Made by a program: the position numbers and the translations under genes. Below the pieces are notes generated by a model. The model was given only the letters and a program-made list of their open reading frames with translations. It was not told the origin of the DNA and did no database searches. Of a DNA stretch of 39,419 nucleotides, positions 1-10,494 are shown piece by piece (within the stretch, counting starts at the first letter, position 1; each line of letters opens with the position of its first letter). Origin of the DNA: Haplomitrium mnioides (lineage: Eukaryota > Marchantiophyta > Haplomitriopsida > Calobryales); assembly GCA_049999725.1 (NCBI GenBank), contig JBNGIS010039116.1, positions 1 through 39,419 of the forward strand, written 5' to 3'.

Positions 1-30
<30 letters not shown>
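1..30. repeat. (AT)n microsatellite
   Basis: Pure AT dinucleotide run at the window edge; its true length is unknown. It lies just beyond the 3' end of the copia RNase H remnant and may sit in or next to the missing 3' LTR. Confidence 0.97.
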
Positions 31-33
<3 letters not shown>

Positions 34-59
34 CAATTATTGTGTGTTGTTCTATTGTA

Positions 60-559
60 ATTCAGAGAGTCTTCTTAAACCAAGCCCTTGAGTATGTGCA
101 ATATGCACGCTGGGTGGAAGTGGTTTGGTGAAGATATCTGCTATGTTATCTTTGCTTGCTATCTATTGGACATTTATTTTGTCACCATGTTACTCATGGG
201 TGTAAAAGAATTTAGGAGAAATATGTTTAATCTTGTCTCCCTTGATAAAGCCTTGAGCAATCTGGTCGACACATGGTCGATTGTCCTCGTATATTACTGT
301 AAGGGAATGAAGTAGAGGTTGGCCCGTATTGATGTTGATATGATCAATGAGTTGTCGGAGCTATATACATTCCCTACTAGCCTCATAAAGAGCTATGATT
401 TCTGCATGATTGGTCGAGGTAGTAGTAATTGCCTGTTTGGTGCTCTTCCATGAGATAGCAATGCCTCTTTTAAGGAAGACATATCCTGTTTGAGACTTTG
501 CGTCATCAGGATCAGATAAATATCCAGCGTCGGCATAACTGACAATATCATTTGTTGCA
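60..559 (-). pseudogene. copia RNase H domain and 3' end of pol
   Basis: Reading right to left the peptide contains YADAGYLSDPDD, SQTGYVF, ISWKSTKQ, NHAEIIALYEASREC, YEDNRPC, KHISPKFFYTHE and finally NIADIFTKPLP...LGLRRLSE, the conserved path through copia RNase H to the end of pol. Three in-frame stops are visible: after ASRECI where Trp is usual, after FYTHE, and after VQ. One or two of these replace residues a single base away from a stop codon, as expected for slow neutral decay. Confidence 0.9.
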
Positions 560-613
560 TTTTTAGGGAAGAAGAGTCCTATGTCCTTTTTAGAGAAGAA
601 GAGTCCTATGTCA
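560..613 (-). repeat. 27-bp tandem duplication in copia pol
   Basis: Positions 560-586 and 587-613 are two copies of a 27-bp unit with two differences. On the minus strand each encodes a version of the peptide DIGLFFxK that normally occurs once just before YADAGYL. It is in frame and lies at the edge of the RT deletion. Confidence 0.85.
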
Positions 614-639
614 TTTGTAATATGTCAAATGCATATCTA

Positions 640-1066
640 GAAGTGTTGGTATGACAGATCCAAATACTTGTCATTGTATGAGAGAGTCAAGTTCTGAATT
701 AATTGCCTTTTCCCATTGGAGCCAATCGATTCTTGATTGTGCTTCTTGTATAGATAAAGGATCAGACATATCTTTGTCTATAGACTGTGATACAGATAAT
801 GCAAATAAATCATCCATAGGGGTATGGGATCTATCCCATATTTGACCGGTATAAGGATAGTCAATTGCTATTTCATCGTTGTCTGTAGCAATGTTCAATG
901 ATGTCGATGATTTAGGCTTATTCTTTGAGCCTATAGGTCTGCTACGCTTTACCTTAGGTTGTATATCATTGGCAGATGTTTCAACTTTTTGAAGTCTTGT
1001 TGTAGCATTCATAGCTTTTAAATGTGATTTGGTAATGCTAGCTGCATTATTGAATGCGTTAGGCAT
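640..1066 (-). pseudogene. copia pol segment just upstream of RT
   Basis: An open stretch of 131 codons with RPIGSKNKP, then WLQWEKAINSELDSLIQ, a stop, and QVFGSVIPT. In intact copia elements this linker leads straight into the RT fingers. Here it is followed within about 30 bases by the end-of-RT peptide DIGLFF, so roughly 250 residues of RT including the catalytic YxDD box are absent. Confidence 0.85.
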
Positions 1067-1245
1067 TTTAATTAATGTTTGCTATAAACTGAGAAGTCTT
1101 CTAACTTCAGCATTTGAATGTCTATTTTGTTGATCAAAGTCCAATTGCAAGTGTTGGTGCCATATTAAGTTGTCTTCAGGTTTGGATTGTACAGCTTTGT
1201 CCTCTTGTGTTAGATGTGGAAAAGATTCTTCAAAGAATTGACAGT

Positions 1246-1985
1246 CTACAAATCAAGACTTAAACACATCAGATGTTGAGGGTTCAAGATATTGAATGAT
1301 AGAAGAGAATTCAAAACCGATATATATGCCTTTTTGGCGTTGTGGTCCCATCTTTGTTTGATGTGGTCCCAAAATTGAGACAAGGACGAGGCAACCAAAT
1401 GTACGAAGGTGTGATATATCTGCTGGAATCTCGGTTGCAAGTTGGTGTGGGGAATTCCGATTGAATGCACATGGTCTGTAACGCAATAGAGATGTTGCAT
1501 GCATGACTGCATGTCTCTGAGCAGTGGTGGGGAGTTTTGAATTCAAAAGTAATGGTCTTGCTATGAGTTGTATTCTCTTAAAAGTAAATTCTGCTATGCC
1601 ATTTTGAAAGTGTACATGTGGAACTGAATATTGTATGTCTATGCCGGCAGATGTGCAGAAATCGTCAAAAGTCTATGAAGAGAGTTCTCAAAAATCTGAG
1701 CGTGGATTCTCTCGAGGAATTGTGATTGTTGTTTTATCATGAGAAGGTGTAGTTCTCAGTTTGCCTTGTGCGCATGCCAAGCATGGAGTATTCGATGGCA
1801 GTGGATGCACGTTCTATGGTATGCCTTTGCTGTCCTTTTTGATGCGATAGAACATGTCTCGGCCTGGATGTCCTAGGCGGTTGTGCCATGTAATGGCTGT
1901 TGATACTGGTTTGGTAGAGACATGATATGAAAATATTTTTGTGGTATATAATCCAGGTGGTGATAGTGAGAATGATTCTCATATG
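1246..1985 (-). pseudogene. copia GAG-pre-integrase and integrase
   Basis: The right part, about 1760-1920, reads WHNRLGHPGRDMFYRIKK and then CLACAQGK, the HHCC-type GAG-pre-integrase module. Further left come TFDDFC, GIDIQYSVPHVHFQNGIAE (with the catalytic Glu context), LIARPLLLNSKLPTT, HLRTFGCLVLV and TKMGPQRQKGIYIGFE...IIQYLEP, the C-terminal half of copia integrase. At least one frame change and several stops separate the modules. The central Asp region is poorly preserved. Confidence 0.9.
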
Positions 1986-2131
1986 TCAAAGCCTGCTGTA
2001 GTTGGACTTAGGATATGGAGGACTTCAGTGTCCTGAAAAGATCCGGTTTGAATGTGAAAACCGTTGTCGTATATCTTGGAAATTGATGAGGTTTTTGGTT
2101 GTTGCAGATGCATAGATTACTGATTTGATGT

Positions 2132-2440
2132 CTAGTCTTGTTCCATTTGGAAATATAATGGCAGTTGGACCATGTCCTTCTTCAATATGATATGGCTAGT
2201 ATTAGTTGTCATAGGCCTAGAAGAAGGTTTGATTGATGAGAAATACTTGCGGTTTTGCAAAATAGTGTGCGAGGATTCGTTGTCTACAATGTAGGTTATC
2301 TCAGATCCATTTTCTTGGTTTGATAGTGATGAGTGACTCATGTGACTTTCAGGATGTACATTGTACTGTGGATATTCATCCATGTCTGTCAATTCCAGTA
2401 AGTTGCCTTGTACCTCATGATTCTGAGGTCTGGTGCTTTG
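2132..2440 (-). pseudogene. copia protease remnant
   Basis: The peptide ITYIVDNESSHTILQNRKYF matches the start of copia aspartic protease, where Asp-Ser-Gly/Ala is expected. Here the motif reads D-N-E, so the catalytic loop is damaged. It lies directly downstream of gag in the same orientation. Confidence 0.75.
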
Positions 2441-3381
2441 TTGGTATAGTCATGCTAGGTGCGTGGGCACTCTACATGTGGGCTGGGTGTGGCCACGTGT
2501 GCCACATTGATTGCATGTGGTTTGTGGTTGGCGCGAACCAGACAAGTTTTGTCGGCCTCCTATGTTATTCCATGTGCATTGTGACGCATTTTCTGGTGTT
2601 GTCGAAATATGACGGTTGGAATGTCTATCCATGTAACTAGGAGTTAGAGGTTGATTGTTGGTCGGATGGTTATTGCTCCCCCTGAATTTGAGGTTACCCC
2701 TTCCTCTGCCTCTGGAAAAATGTTTATTCCTAGAGCGAGGGTAAAGGCTAGTGCTTGTAAAATATGATTCGAGGTTCAAGTGAGGGGCAATAGACCCCAT
2801 GGGTTCATTCTTTGCATTTTCCACGAGGAGTAGTTGATGCTTTTTGGCAAGTAGCATATATGCTATGAGTTTAGAGTACCGAGTGAATTGCATATTGCGA
2901 TATTGAGATGCCAAAATGAGATTTCTTACAGGAAATGTCGATAGAGTTTTCTCTATCTATTCACGGGGTGACCGCAGATTGCTAGTTGTGAGGCAATGTA
3001 AAATAGTTCCTTGTTGTAGTTTACAATGGACGTATGGTTCTGAACTCGTAGGTTAATCTAATCATTTCTCGCTGCAGGTAGCAATATACTTGTCAGATGG
3101 TCAAATATGAGCTTTAGTTCTTCCCATAGTAGATGGGGGCTGTGATAGTTCAGGTATTGAAGTCTTAGGGGTTCTACCATGTGGTGTCTAATCAAGATAA
3201 GGGCTCAGGCTGCATCACATGGGGTGATATTGCCACCCATGTTGATGACTTCACGGATGGCTTTGGATGTTAAGTAGGTCGTAGCATCAAGTGACCAAGA
3301 ACAATAGTTGGAGCTATCCAGTTTCAGAGCATGAAATTTCAGAGATTCCATAGATGCTATGGTAGATCTTTTCTCTGCCAT
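2441..3381 (-). pseudogene. copia gag polyprotein, broken
   Basis: The likely start ATG is the complement of 3381-3379 (MAEKRSTIASMESLKFH). Then come LDSSNYCSWSLDA, LLWEELKLIFDHL and IASQLAICGHPV, the UBN2-type gag pattern. An open part from 2914 contains FTRYSKLIAYMLLAK and the basic stretch FSRGRGRGN. It ends in a CX2CX4HX4C zinc knuckle, CNQCGTRGHTQPTC. In-frame stops after PCDAA and ARND, and in the CGHPVNR region, break the N-terminal half. Confidence 0.88.
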
Positions 3382-5237
3382 GCTAAGAGTACGTGTGAAT
3401 GAGATAGATAAGCTAGAATTTCTGGCGAATGCAGCTACTGGGTCAGGGCTGCGATGGTCTGTACTTGGTACAGATGGGTGATGGACCTGGGTTTTGGTCG
3501 ATCACGAACCTTTGTACATGTTTATGTTTTCTTCCTTAAGCGGAAAAATCAAGAACTGAAATGAAAATAGAAAAGAATGGACCAGTTGCAAACCGATCAA
3601 TATAAGCACTGAGAACTGAAATGAAAAATGAATGTTGCTAATGGATGAAGAGATTGTCTTGTTTACGTATAGGTCTACTGCTTCTGATGTGCCGATAGTG
3701 TGTCCTCCAGATCTTTCTTGTGTGTCCTCCCTGAGCTAAAATATGACCTAGCCTTCTATCATTGTGGTGTCTCTCTGCAATATTGATTCTATAAAAAAAA
3801 AGTAACCGTTGTAGGTATGGCCAGATAGGGGTTGATCTCAAGAAGTGACAGGGGTCAGCGTTTCTTGTTAGTATGAATCGCTTGCAACCTCTGTCAGAAG
3901 TAGTTCAGAATCAACAAGTATATCCCTTGTAAGGAATATGTTCATTCAGAGAGTAGAAAAGAAGCAATGGAATATGATCAAAAGATAGGTTGAGAGAGTT
4001 GAACCAGAAAGTGATGAAGAACAAAGTGGAAGAGCTTGAAGTGGCAAGATGCAATGTTGCTCTTTTGTTGAGTGTTGATGTAGCCTATGTGTGGTTGCCT
4101 GCGTGAAGGTATCTTCACTAAAGATATTCTTGATTGGTCTTCGATGCTGCATAAATAGGTGAGTCAAACTTGTGCACATGTTTGCGCAACTTGTGCCATT
4201 CCTCTCCCTTGCTTGAATGTTCCTACGTTGTAGGTGATAGTAGGGAAAGGACTTGTTCAGAAAAGAAGCAATGTAATACCAGAAAACGAGATTAGATCTG
4301 GTCTTTCAATGTTAGAAATGAACGAAGGAAGGTAAGAGGAAATGAGTCCAGTAAGCTCTAGTGTCGAGTGAGAGCTGGTGTTGGAATCGTCTCTTATGCT
4401 GAACAATTCGTAGCATAGAAAGTAGAGAAAACAAGGGTAATGTAGGTGAACTTCAAGCACGTACAGAATTGACGAGTCAAGAAAGTAGAGCCAATGTTGC
4501 TCAATGTCGTCGAACAAAAGGAAAACAACAAAAGAGGAAAAAAAAGGATGAGTTGTGAAGTTGCAGTAGGAAGTAAAGTCGTCATGTAGAGATCCAAGGG
4601 GAGAAAAGTCTCCAGTCGAGCAGTTACAGTGTGTCACACAAGTGAGTCGATGGTCGCAAAGCAGAAGAGTAAGTATGTTGTCTAGTCGAAGTAGAAAAGA
4701 AAGTTCCAAGAATTACCAGGTGCGATGTCGAGTGGGAGTGAGCAAGGAGCGAACGTCGAGCAAAGAAGAAGCAGCGTCGAGCAAAGAGTGAGGATTGAAC
4801 ACAGAAGAAACAACATCAAGCAAAGAGTAGTGTCGAGCAAAGAGCAGCGTCGAGCGACGAAGAAGCAGCATTGAGCAAAGGAAGAAGTAGCGTCAAGCAA
4901 AGAGTGAGCATCAAGCAAGGAGGGAGAAGCCCTATTCTGTACGTGGCTCTTTCAAAAGGAAAAAGAGAGAGGGTCATGAAGGAAAATGTGGGAAAACAAA
5001 ACAACAAGAGGTGAGGGAAAGAATAGGTGCTCAATGCAAAATGTGTTAGGAAAAATGGCAAGAAAAGAAAAGTTTGCGTGAGCAAAGAAACAAAGAAAAA
5101 TAATCTCGCGCAGAAGAAAAAAAAATAGTGTACGCTAATGTGAGTACGCGGGAGCTTCCTCAAGTTTTGGTGCAGATTGAGCGCATACGAGAGAAAAAAA
5201 AATGTAGAGTCCTTCTCTGCTGATAACGTGTTATCGC
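3382..5237 (-). other. copia leader or inserted sequence, non-coding
   Basis: This 1.85-kb stretch lies between the gag start and the LTR. It is unusually long for a leader of this copia group, so an unrelated insertion is possible. Open frames here are low-complexity translations rich in Leu, Phe, Cys and Ser from a purine-rich plus strand. I see no domain. Confidence 0.4.
4725..4925. repeat. degenerate GTCGAGCAAAGA minisatellite
   Basis: The word GTCGAGCAAAGA and close variants (ATCAAGCAAAGA, GTCGAGCGACGA) recur about ten times at irregular spacing of 15-30 bases, mixed with AGAAGCAGC. This gives a repetitive translation on the minus strand, so that open frame is not taken as a gene. Confidence 0.7.
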
Positions 5238-5238
5238 A
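5213..5238 (-). other. possible copia primer-binding site
   Basis: The minus strand reads ATAACACGTTATCAGCAG beside the LTR. The TTATCAGCA core resembles the tRNA-complementary site downstream of copia 5' LTRs. The match is short, and the exact LTR edge cannot be fixed without the other LTR. Confidence 0.4.
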
Positions 5239-5349
5239 TGAGCGCCGCACACACACACATGGGAATCTCCAAGAGTGAGAGTATGAATGAGTGAATGAAT
5301 GTGTGGATGACCACTTACATAGGGTTTATATATATATGTCCCTATAACA
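5239..5349 (-). repeat. copia 5' LTR, about 110 bp
   Basis: The minus strand starts TGTTATAGGGAC at 5349, has a strong TATA box TATATATATAAACC (about 5318-5332), then a CATTCATTCACTCATTC stretch and ends near the primer-site-like sequence. The start is supported from outside: homology to the other copy of the flanking repeat begins at about 5350. Such short LTRs occur in some copia lineages. The inner end is uncertain by about 10-20 bases. Confidence 0.55.
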
Positions 5350-6672
5350 TATTTTTTATTTTCAAGTATATTGTAATTTAAGATTATTATTTTATAAAGT
5401 ACGCGAGAATCTTTTGAAGCAACTTGTTGAATTTTTCTTCCACCTTGAGCTTCTTACTATAAATCATACCAAGTTGAATGTTATTCTCTATAAATGGAGC
5501 CTTAATCTTTAGTTGTTATTTTCATTTGCTTTGTAAAATATTTTCTTCTCCAAAATGTAAGTATGTTGTTCCAACTTTATTGTTTTCTAGAAGAGTTTAA
5601 GGTTATTGTCTCACTAAAGCATCTGCCCAAATTGATTAATTATTTTTTCTTGTAAGTACTTTGATGTATAACTTAAAACCTTTAGCGCGCTTTGACTTAG
5701 ATGTAGAGCTTTGTATCCGTTTACTTTTAGACTCTAAATTAGGAATCAAAATCTTTTGTGTGTGTAGAGTTTGTTGCGAAAAATAGAACGTTTACAATTT
5801 GTATAATTGGTTGTAGAAGTGTGAATCCTATGCGCGCATAGACTTTGATTTGCAAGTCCAAACATCGTGCGTACAAAAACTCTTTTGTAGAATCTAAAAC
5901 CTAGATTCTTGTCAGTCTTTGTTATGGAGTGTTCAGATGGTGATTTACGATTCCTATGCGTGGATAGACTTTGGGGTGGAGTGCTTACATGTTGAGCTTG
6001 GATTCTTATGTGTGCAAAGACTTTGGGGTGGAAGTCCAAGTCTTCCACAAGTTCTACTTCTCATATACAACCCTCAAGCTTCTTTATACAAAGACTACTA
6101 ATTACAACTTAGTTTGTATACAAGTCACAGACTCTTTTGTAGATCTTGAGATCTTTTTTTGGTTGAATCAAGTCTAAAACTTGGAGAAGTTTCTTGTTTA
6201 CACTCTTAATTCAATCTCCTTAGCTACTGCCTTTTTTTATTCTGAACTATGATATGTTTGTGTACATACTTCGTTGTATTATGAAATATTTTTAAATGTT
6301 GAAACCTTTTTTAAAGCCCACGTTAACTTTTGCGTGCATGGATTTTCAACTAAAAGTAAAAGCTTTTTTCTTGCTTGAACTTTGAAATAGAGCTTCTAAA
6401 TCCATGCAATGTTTTGTTTTCTTTGTTTTTGTGTTTATGATTGCAAACTCATTCTCTTGACTTCTAGTACTTTTGGGCTTTTTCTTTATGTTTTGTAATT
6501 TTTTTCCAAAAAACATGTTTGAAAGAGCACCATGTCTACGCACGCCTAGAGTTTGTGCAATCAAACATATTTAAAACTATCTTCTTGTGACTTGTATTTC
6601 AATTTTTGGGCTTAGAATTGTAATCAATGATAAATGCAATTTTTTGGTGAAAACTCGCTATAATTTTTATAC
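5350..6672 (+). repeat. copy C: dispersed repeat, matches 33322-34596
   Basis: A diverged direct copy of 33322-34596. Shared landmarks in the same order include TTATTTTATAAAGTAC, CTAAAGCATCTGCC, GACTTT...GAGCTTTGTA, a CTATGCGYGCATAGACTTTGAT palindrome, TACAACCCTCAA, GCTTTCTTGCTTGAACTT-like text, TCTCTTGACTTCTAGT and CAATTTTTGGG. In copy B this sequence lies directly 3' of the DUF7869 gene, inside the element. Copy C is therefore probably the right-hand part of a third element, cut on the left by the copia LTR and on the right by the gap. Confidence 0.85.
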
Positions 6673-6772
6673 NNNNNNNNNNNNNNNNNNNNNNNNNNNN
6701 NNNNNNNNNNNNNNNNNNNNNNNNNNNNNNNNNNNNNNNNNNNNNNNNNNNNNNNNNNNNNNNNNNNNNNNN
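6673..6772. other. assembly gap, 100 N
   Basis: Exactly 100 N, the usual placeholder for a gap of unknown size. The open frame crossing it is not a gene. Confidence 0.99.
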
Positions 6773-7849
6773 TTGTTATATTGCAGCTAATCAATTAATA
6801 AATCTACTACTTGAAGATGGAAAGACATCAAGAAGAACAACACAAAAATTAAGCTCAGGAGAAGTGTTTCCTCCCTCACAAAAATGTTGCCCAAGGTGTG
6901 CTCAATCAAATTACTTCTTGACTCAAATTCTCTCTCGTAGCTTGCAAAGTTCTCTACTCAAGTATTGACCTCTGAAGCCCAGCTAAATGCCTATATGAAA
7001 AATCCAACAGATGTGTTCATCCAAAATAATTTCTGAGGGAAACATTTTTCCCTCTTGCAAATCCTCTCCTCGACAAAATCTGAGTAGTAGGAAAAATTGC
7101 AAAATCTCTAAACATCTGTTGCTTAACCTCTACTTGATGCTACATTTAGAAAGCTAGGCCACACTTCTTTGTCAAAAATTGAACTCTGTAGCAAAGAAAA
7201 AAAACTCTAACAATGATTGCTCAACAAAGAATAGAGGCCGCATAAAGAAGACCTCAACCAGAGCAGCAATGGTTGCTAGGTGAATTCCTATTCATATTTT
7301 TGCCTACTTTCTTCATTTTTGATGAGTGGGATCTACAGCTTGACTTTTGCTTGCTCAACAAACCATTTGCAAAATTTGTTATCTGCTGCAAACCAAAAAT
7401 CTTCCCCCACTTTGTAGACTCATTATTCACAAACCTAGATGTCCTCTACTTGTTTCATAACTTTGCATTTCGCATCTCTATCTCAAAACTTGTTGAGTTG
7501 TTGTAAACTAGTAGTTTGACTGCACCACAATATATATAGTGTTAGTAAAGAGGGTTTTTTTTTAAAAAAATTTGAAAAGAAGTTGGGAGGAGTGCCTTGC
7601 GCTCTTAAGTTTGCAAAGAACAATAACAAGTTAAAAGAAAAATAACGAGTGCAAAGAGAAATGAATCCCCTTTTGCATTTGAAGTATTAAGGTGGAAGGT
7701 GGCTAGAAACAACAAAACTAGCTCTACAATTATGAGAGAATACTAGAGGAAATGAATCTCGTGTGTTCAATGAGTCCTAAATGCATAGGGGGTTACAAAC
7801 AACAACATTAAATTCCATACTAGCTTAGAGTTCCAACTACACTTTGGTT
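6773..7849. other. no gene recognised
   Basis: AT-rich sequence without a recognisable domain on either strand. The DUF7869 core expected here for copy A (minus strand) is not present. At 6794-6806 the text CTACTACTTGAA resembles the inner part of the terminal inverted repeat of copy B, but the match is too short to call an element end. Confidence 0.5.
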
Positions 7850-7879
7850 TATAGAAAATGTAGAGTTCTTTGCACTCTT

Positions 7880-8520
7880 TGACTATAAGCATGCAAGGAG
7901 TAATAAACAACAACAATAAACTTCATATGTGCATAGATTCTATGCATGCATAGAGCTACAAACAACAATAATGAACTATGTGCATGCATAGACTCTATAT
8001 GCGCATAGATTCTATACTCCCATAGGGTTTTAAAAAACAATAACCAGTCTTTTGTGCGTTTAGAGTCTATGCGCACATAGGGCTACAAACAAAAATAAAA
8101 AATATTATGCACGCATGAGGTCTCAAAGAACAATAAAAAATCTTATACATATGTAGACCCTATGAGTGCATAGTATTACAAGCAACAATAACAAATCTTA
8201 TACACTCATAGACTCCATGCGCACATAGAGTCTCAAAGAAAAATAATCAATCTTATGCATGCAAAGAGTCTAGGCATGCATAAGATTACGAAAAAATAAT
8301 AAATCCTATGCATGTATAAGGTCGCAAACAACAATAATGAATCTTATGCACGCATAGAATCTACGTGTGCCTAGGGTTATAGACAACAATAACAAATCCT
8401 ATGTAGGTGTAGGGTTGTAGATAACAATAAACAATCCTAAATATGTATAGAATCCCTATGCGCAAAGAGTTTCAAACAACAACAAAAAATCCCATGCACA
8501 ACTAGAGTCTCTTACGAGGT
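7880..8520. repeat. palindromic array in DUF7869-gene intron, copy A
   Basis: About 20 imperfect palindromes such as CTATGCGCACATAG and TTATGCACGCATAG, mostly in pairs. They are separated by a conserved AT-rich spacer close to CAAACAACAATAA, giving a repeat of roughly 50-55 bp. On the minus strand, which is the coding strand of the neighbouring gene, the spacer reads TTATTGTTGTTTG, like the spacer of the matching intron of copy B. Confidence 0.85.
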
Positions 8521-8625
8521 TGAAATCTCTTGAGCTCATTAAATTCAAAATAATGTATTTGAAAAAGAATAGATAAAACATCTAAACAATCTTGAACATC
8601 AAAATCCAAAGTAGTTTTTTCTTAC

Positions 8626-10200
8626 CTTTGTCAAACTCCAAAACAAATCTCTCTTGCAATGTGTTCTTCAATGCTTTGTAAAACCAATAAAGCTTAAAAT
8701 GCAATTTGAATCTTTCTCTTTCAAATAAGTGGCATAATAATCATAATCTTCTCATTTAGTAGAATTATCAAGCAAACTAAGTATTTCGTGAGTCGGCATT
8801 CTCTCACACACAAATATCTTTCTAGTAGATAAATCATGCTTTCCAAAAAAGCCTCCAAAATTTTGATTTTTTAGTTCTTACATCCTTTAAGTTCTATCAC
8901 TCTCCAAGAATAATATTAACTTGAATGCTCTTTTACATACAATGATGTTTCCAAGCAAAGTAAATTGATTGCATAAACTTGAATATTTTCTTGGTATTCT
9001 TCACTGTAGTGTGATATCTTGATGTTTCATGTTTTGCCAAAAGTACATTTCTTTGATAGTTTGGATGAATCATTCTTGCTCAACAACACACAATTGTTTC
9101 AGCAATATAAATTTCTCAACTTTAAAACTAATATTGAATCAAGTTTCCTCTTTATAAAGCTTTCTTCATGATAGAATTTTGGCAAATAATTATCATGTAA
9201 AGGATTTGCTTGTTTGGGTTTTGGTCCAGACAAAGAACTTTTGTGTTTGGCTGGTTGATTCTGCTTGTATACAAATCCAACCATTGGAGACAAAGCATTA
9301 TCTTCAAGATCTTTTGCATCATGCAAAGTATATTTTGGTTTAGGAGTATGCTTCTTCAATTTAAAAAAACAAATTTTAGTTGTAGAAGAACTCAACCAAG
9401 CCAAAACAACATCCTCACAAGAATCTTTAATATATGGTAATGTTTGTTCCAAAATTATTGGAGCTCTTGGCAATAATTCTAGAGAATATTTGCTGATTGA
9501 GAATCATTATATGAACTTTAATGTAACTATTTGATCAATTGCTTTCTTTTTCTAGATGTCGCTCCAATCACAGATTCCAATCCAACTTTAGTACAAGAGA
9601 TAGTACAATTGACTATTGGTAAAGGTGACATCAAATTGCAATCAAAACTAAATTGATCATGCAAATATGTTCTCAAAGTAATATTGACAAATGCATTCTC
9701 ATCTTAGACTACTTTTTTTCATCAGTTGCTAGCAAAAGTACATTAACAACATTTTCAAGATCATCACGTGAATGACAAAAAGTAGTCTTCAAGGTGTCAC
9801 TCTTTTTCTTGGGTTCTACTAGAGGAGCTCTAGTTCTCGAGTAATGAATTTTGGTTGGAGTCTCAAAGCCTATGCATGAATAGGGTCTTATGCTTTGGAA
9901 ATTGTTTGAAGGAGCAAAATTTTCTTGCTTGACTTGTATGTTGGCTCCCATGTGTGTATAGGGTTCACTCCTAGATCCTATGCACCTATAATATTCACTG
10001 CTTGATCTTATACATGCATAGAATTCAATCCTATGTTTGTCACCCAAAGACATATCTTTATCTGCAATTGGCAAATTTTTATGCAAAATGATAGCCATCA
10101 CATTTGATACTTTTGGTTCACCAATCTTTTTGTCATCAACATTACAATTTGAAAGATGATCATATTGTTGTCTAGTAGTGAAACGTTTTTTAGAGCACGA
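8626..10200 (-). pseudogene. DUF7869-type gene, N-terminal exon, copy A
   Basis: Two long open stretches remain: 10101-9709 (IGEPKVSNVMAIILHK just upstream, then a 10-residue repeat region, then DDLENVVNVLLL) and 9473-9099 (DLEDNALSPMVGFVYKQ, KSSLSGPKPKQ, FYHEESFIKRKLDSILVLK). Both match copy B at 29950-31000. Next come NNCVLLSK (remnant of the CCxNxC motif), FTLLGNIIVCKRAFKLILF, FVCERMPTHEILSLLDNSTK and DYYATYLKEKDSNC, all matching copy B. The exon ends at a clear 5' splice site, CAAAGGTAAGAA (intron G at 8625). Several stops and frame changes make it dead. The start codon is not determined. Confidence 0.75.
9950..10035 (-). repeat. in-frame 30-bp palindromic repeat, copy A
   Basis: Two complete 30-bp units and a third partial one. 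Each holds an imperfect CCTATGCRYGCATAGG palindrome and encodes ten residues: RIEFYACI, RSSSEYYRCI, GSRSEPYTHM. The reading frame stays open through the array. The equivalent exon position in copy B carries the same repeat. Confidence 0.8.
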
Positions 10201-10382
10201 ATCTTGAAATTCCAGTCACTTTTGCCTCTTGTGGCTATTGTCATTCAAAGTGCACATATAAAAGATAGATAATTAGATGAATTTAGTAAACAAATCAATA
10301 TAGTATACACATGTATAAAAAAGGTCATTTTTTAGAAAATAGTAAAATATTTTGAGAGAAAAAGAAAAAAAAACTAAAAGGA

Positions 10383-10494
10383 TATATATACTTTGTGTTT
10401 TATGTACTTATTTAAACCATGAAAAATAATGTGGCAAAAGCCACATAAATAGTTTTTGGTAAGAAACCCACTTGTTAATTTTCAGGTATAAAAA
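10383..10494. promoter_or_regulatory. bidirectional promoter, copy A
   Basis: A rightward TATA box, GGTATAAAAA at 10485-10494, lies 185 bp before the ATG of the ParB-methyltransferase gene. A leftward TATA box, TATATATA (complement of about 10383-10390), serves the DUF7869-type gene. Spacing of about 100 bp and much of the sequence between them (GTTTTTGGTAAGAAA; AAAGTTTCTTTC after the TATA) are shared with copy B. Confidence 0.7.

Larger units (their letters stand above)
31..5349 (-). mobile_element. Ty1/copia LTR retrotransposon, decayed
   Basis: On the minus strand the order is LTR, primer-binding-like site, long leader, gag with zinc knuckle, protease, GAG-pre-integrase, integrase, a short pre-RT piece and RNase H, which is the Ty1/copia order (integrase before RT). 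The 3' LTR would lie left of position 1. The RT core is missing between the pre-RT and RNase H pieces. Many in-frame stops and frameshifts show that it is dead. The right edge at 5349 coincides with the point where homology between 5350-6672 and 33322-34596 begins, so the element probably inserted into that repeat. Confidence 0.9.

Noticed and set aside
3946-5256. Several overlapping minus-strand frames of 70-150 residues
   Set aside because: Low-complexity translations of a purine-rich strand and a minisatellite, without domains, in the copia leader.
6587-6790. Open frame across the N gap
   Set aside because: Half of it is unknown bases.
7850-8520. CRISPR-like array
   Set aside because: Repeats are degenerate palindromes with conserved rather than unique spacers, next to spliced eukaryotic genes.
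9210-9534. Plus-strand frames of 76-89 residues
   Set aside because: The minus-strand reading matches copy B protein; these are shadows.
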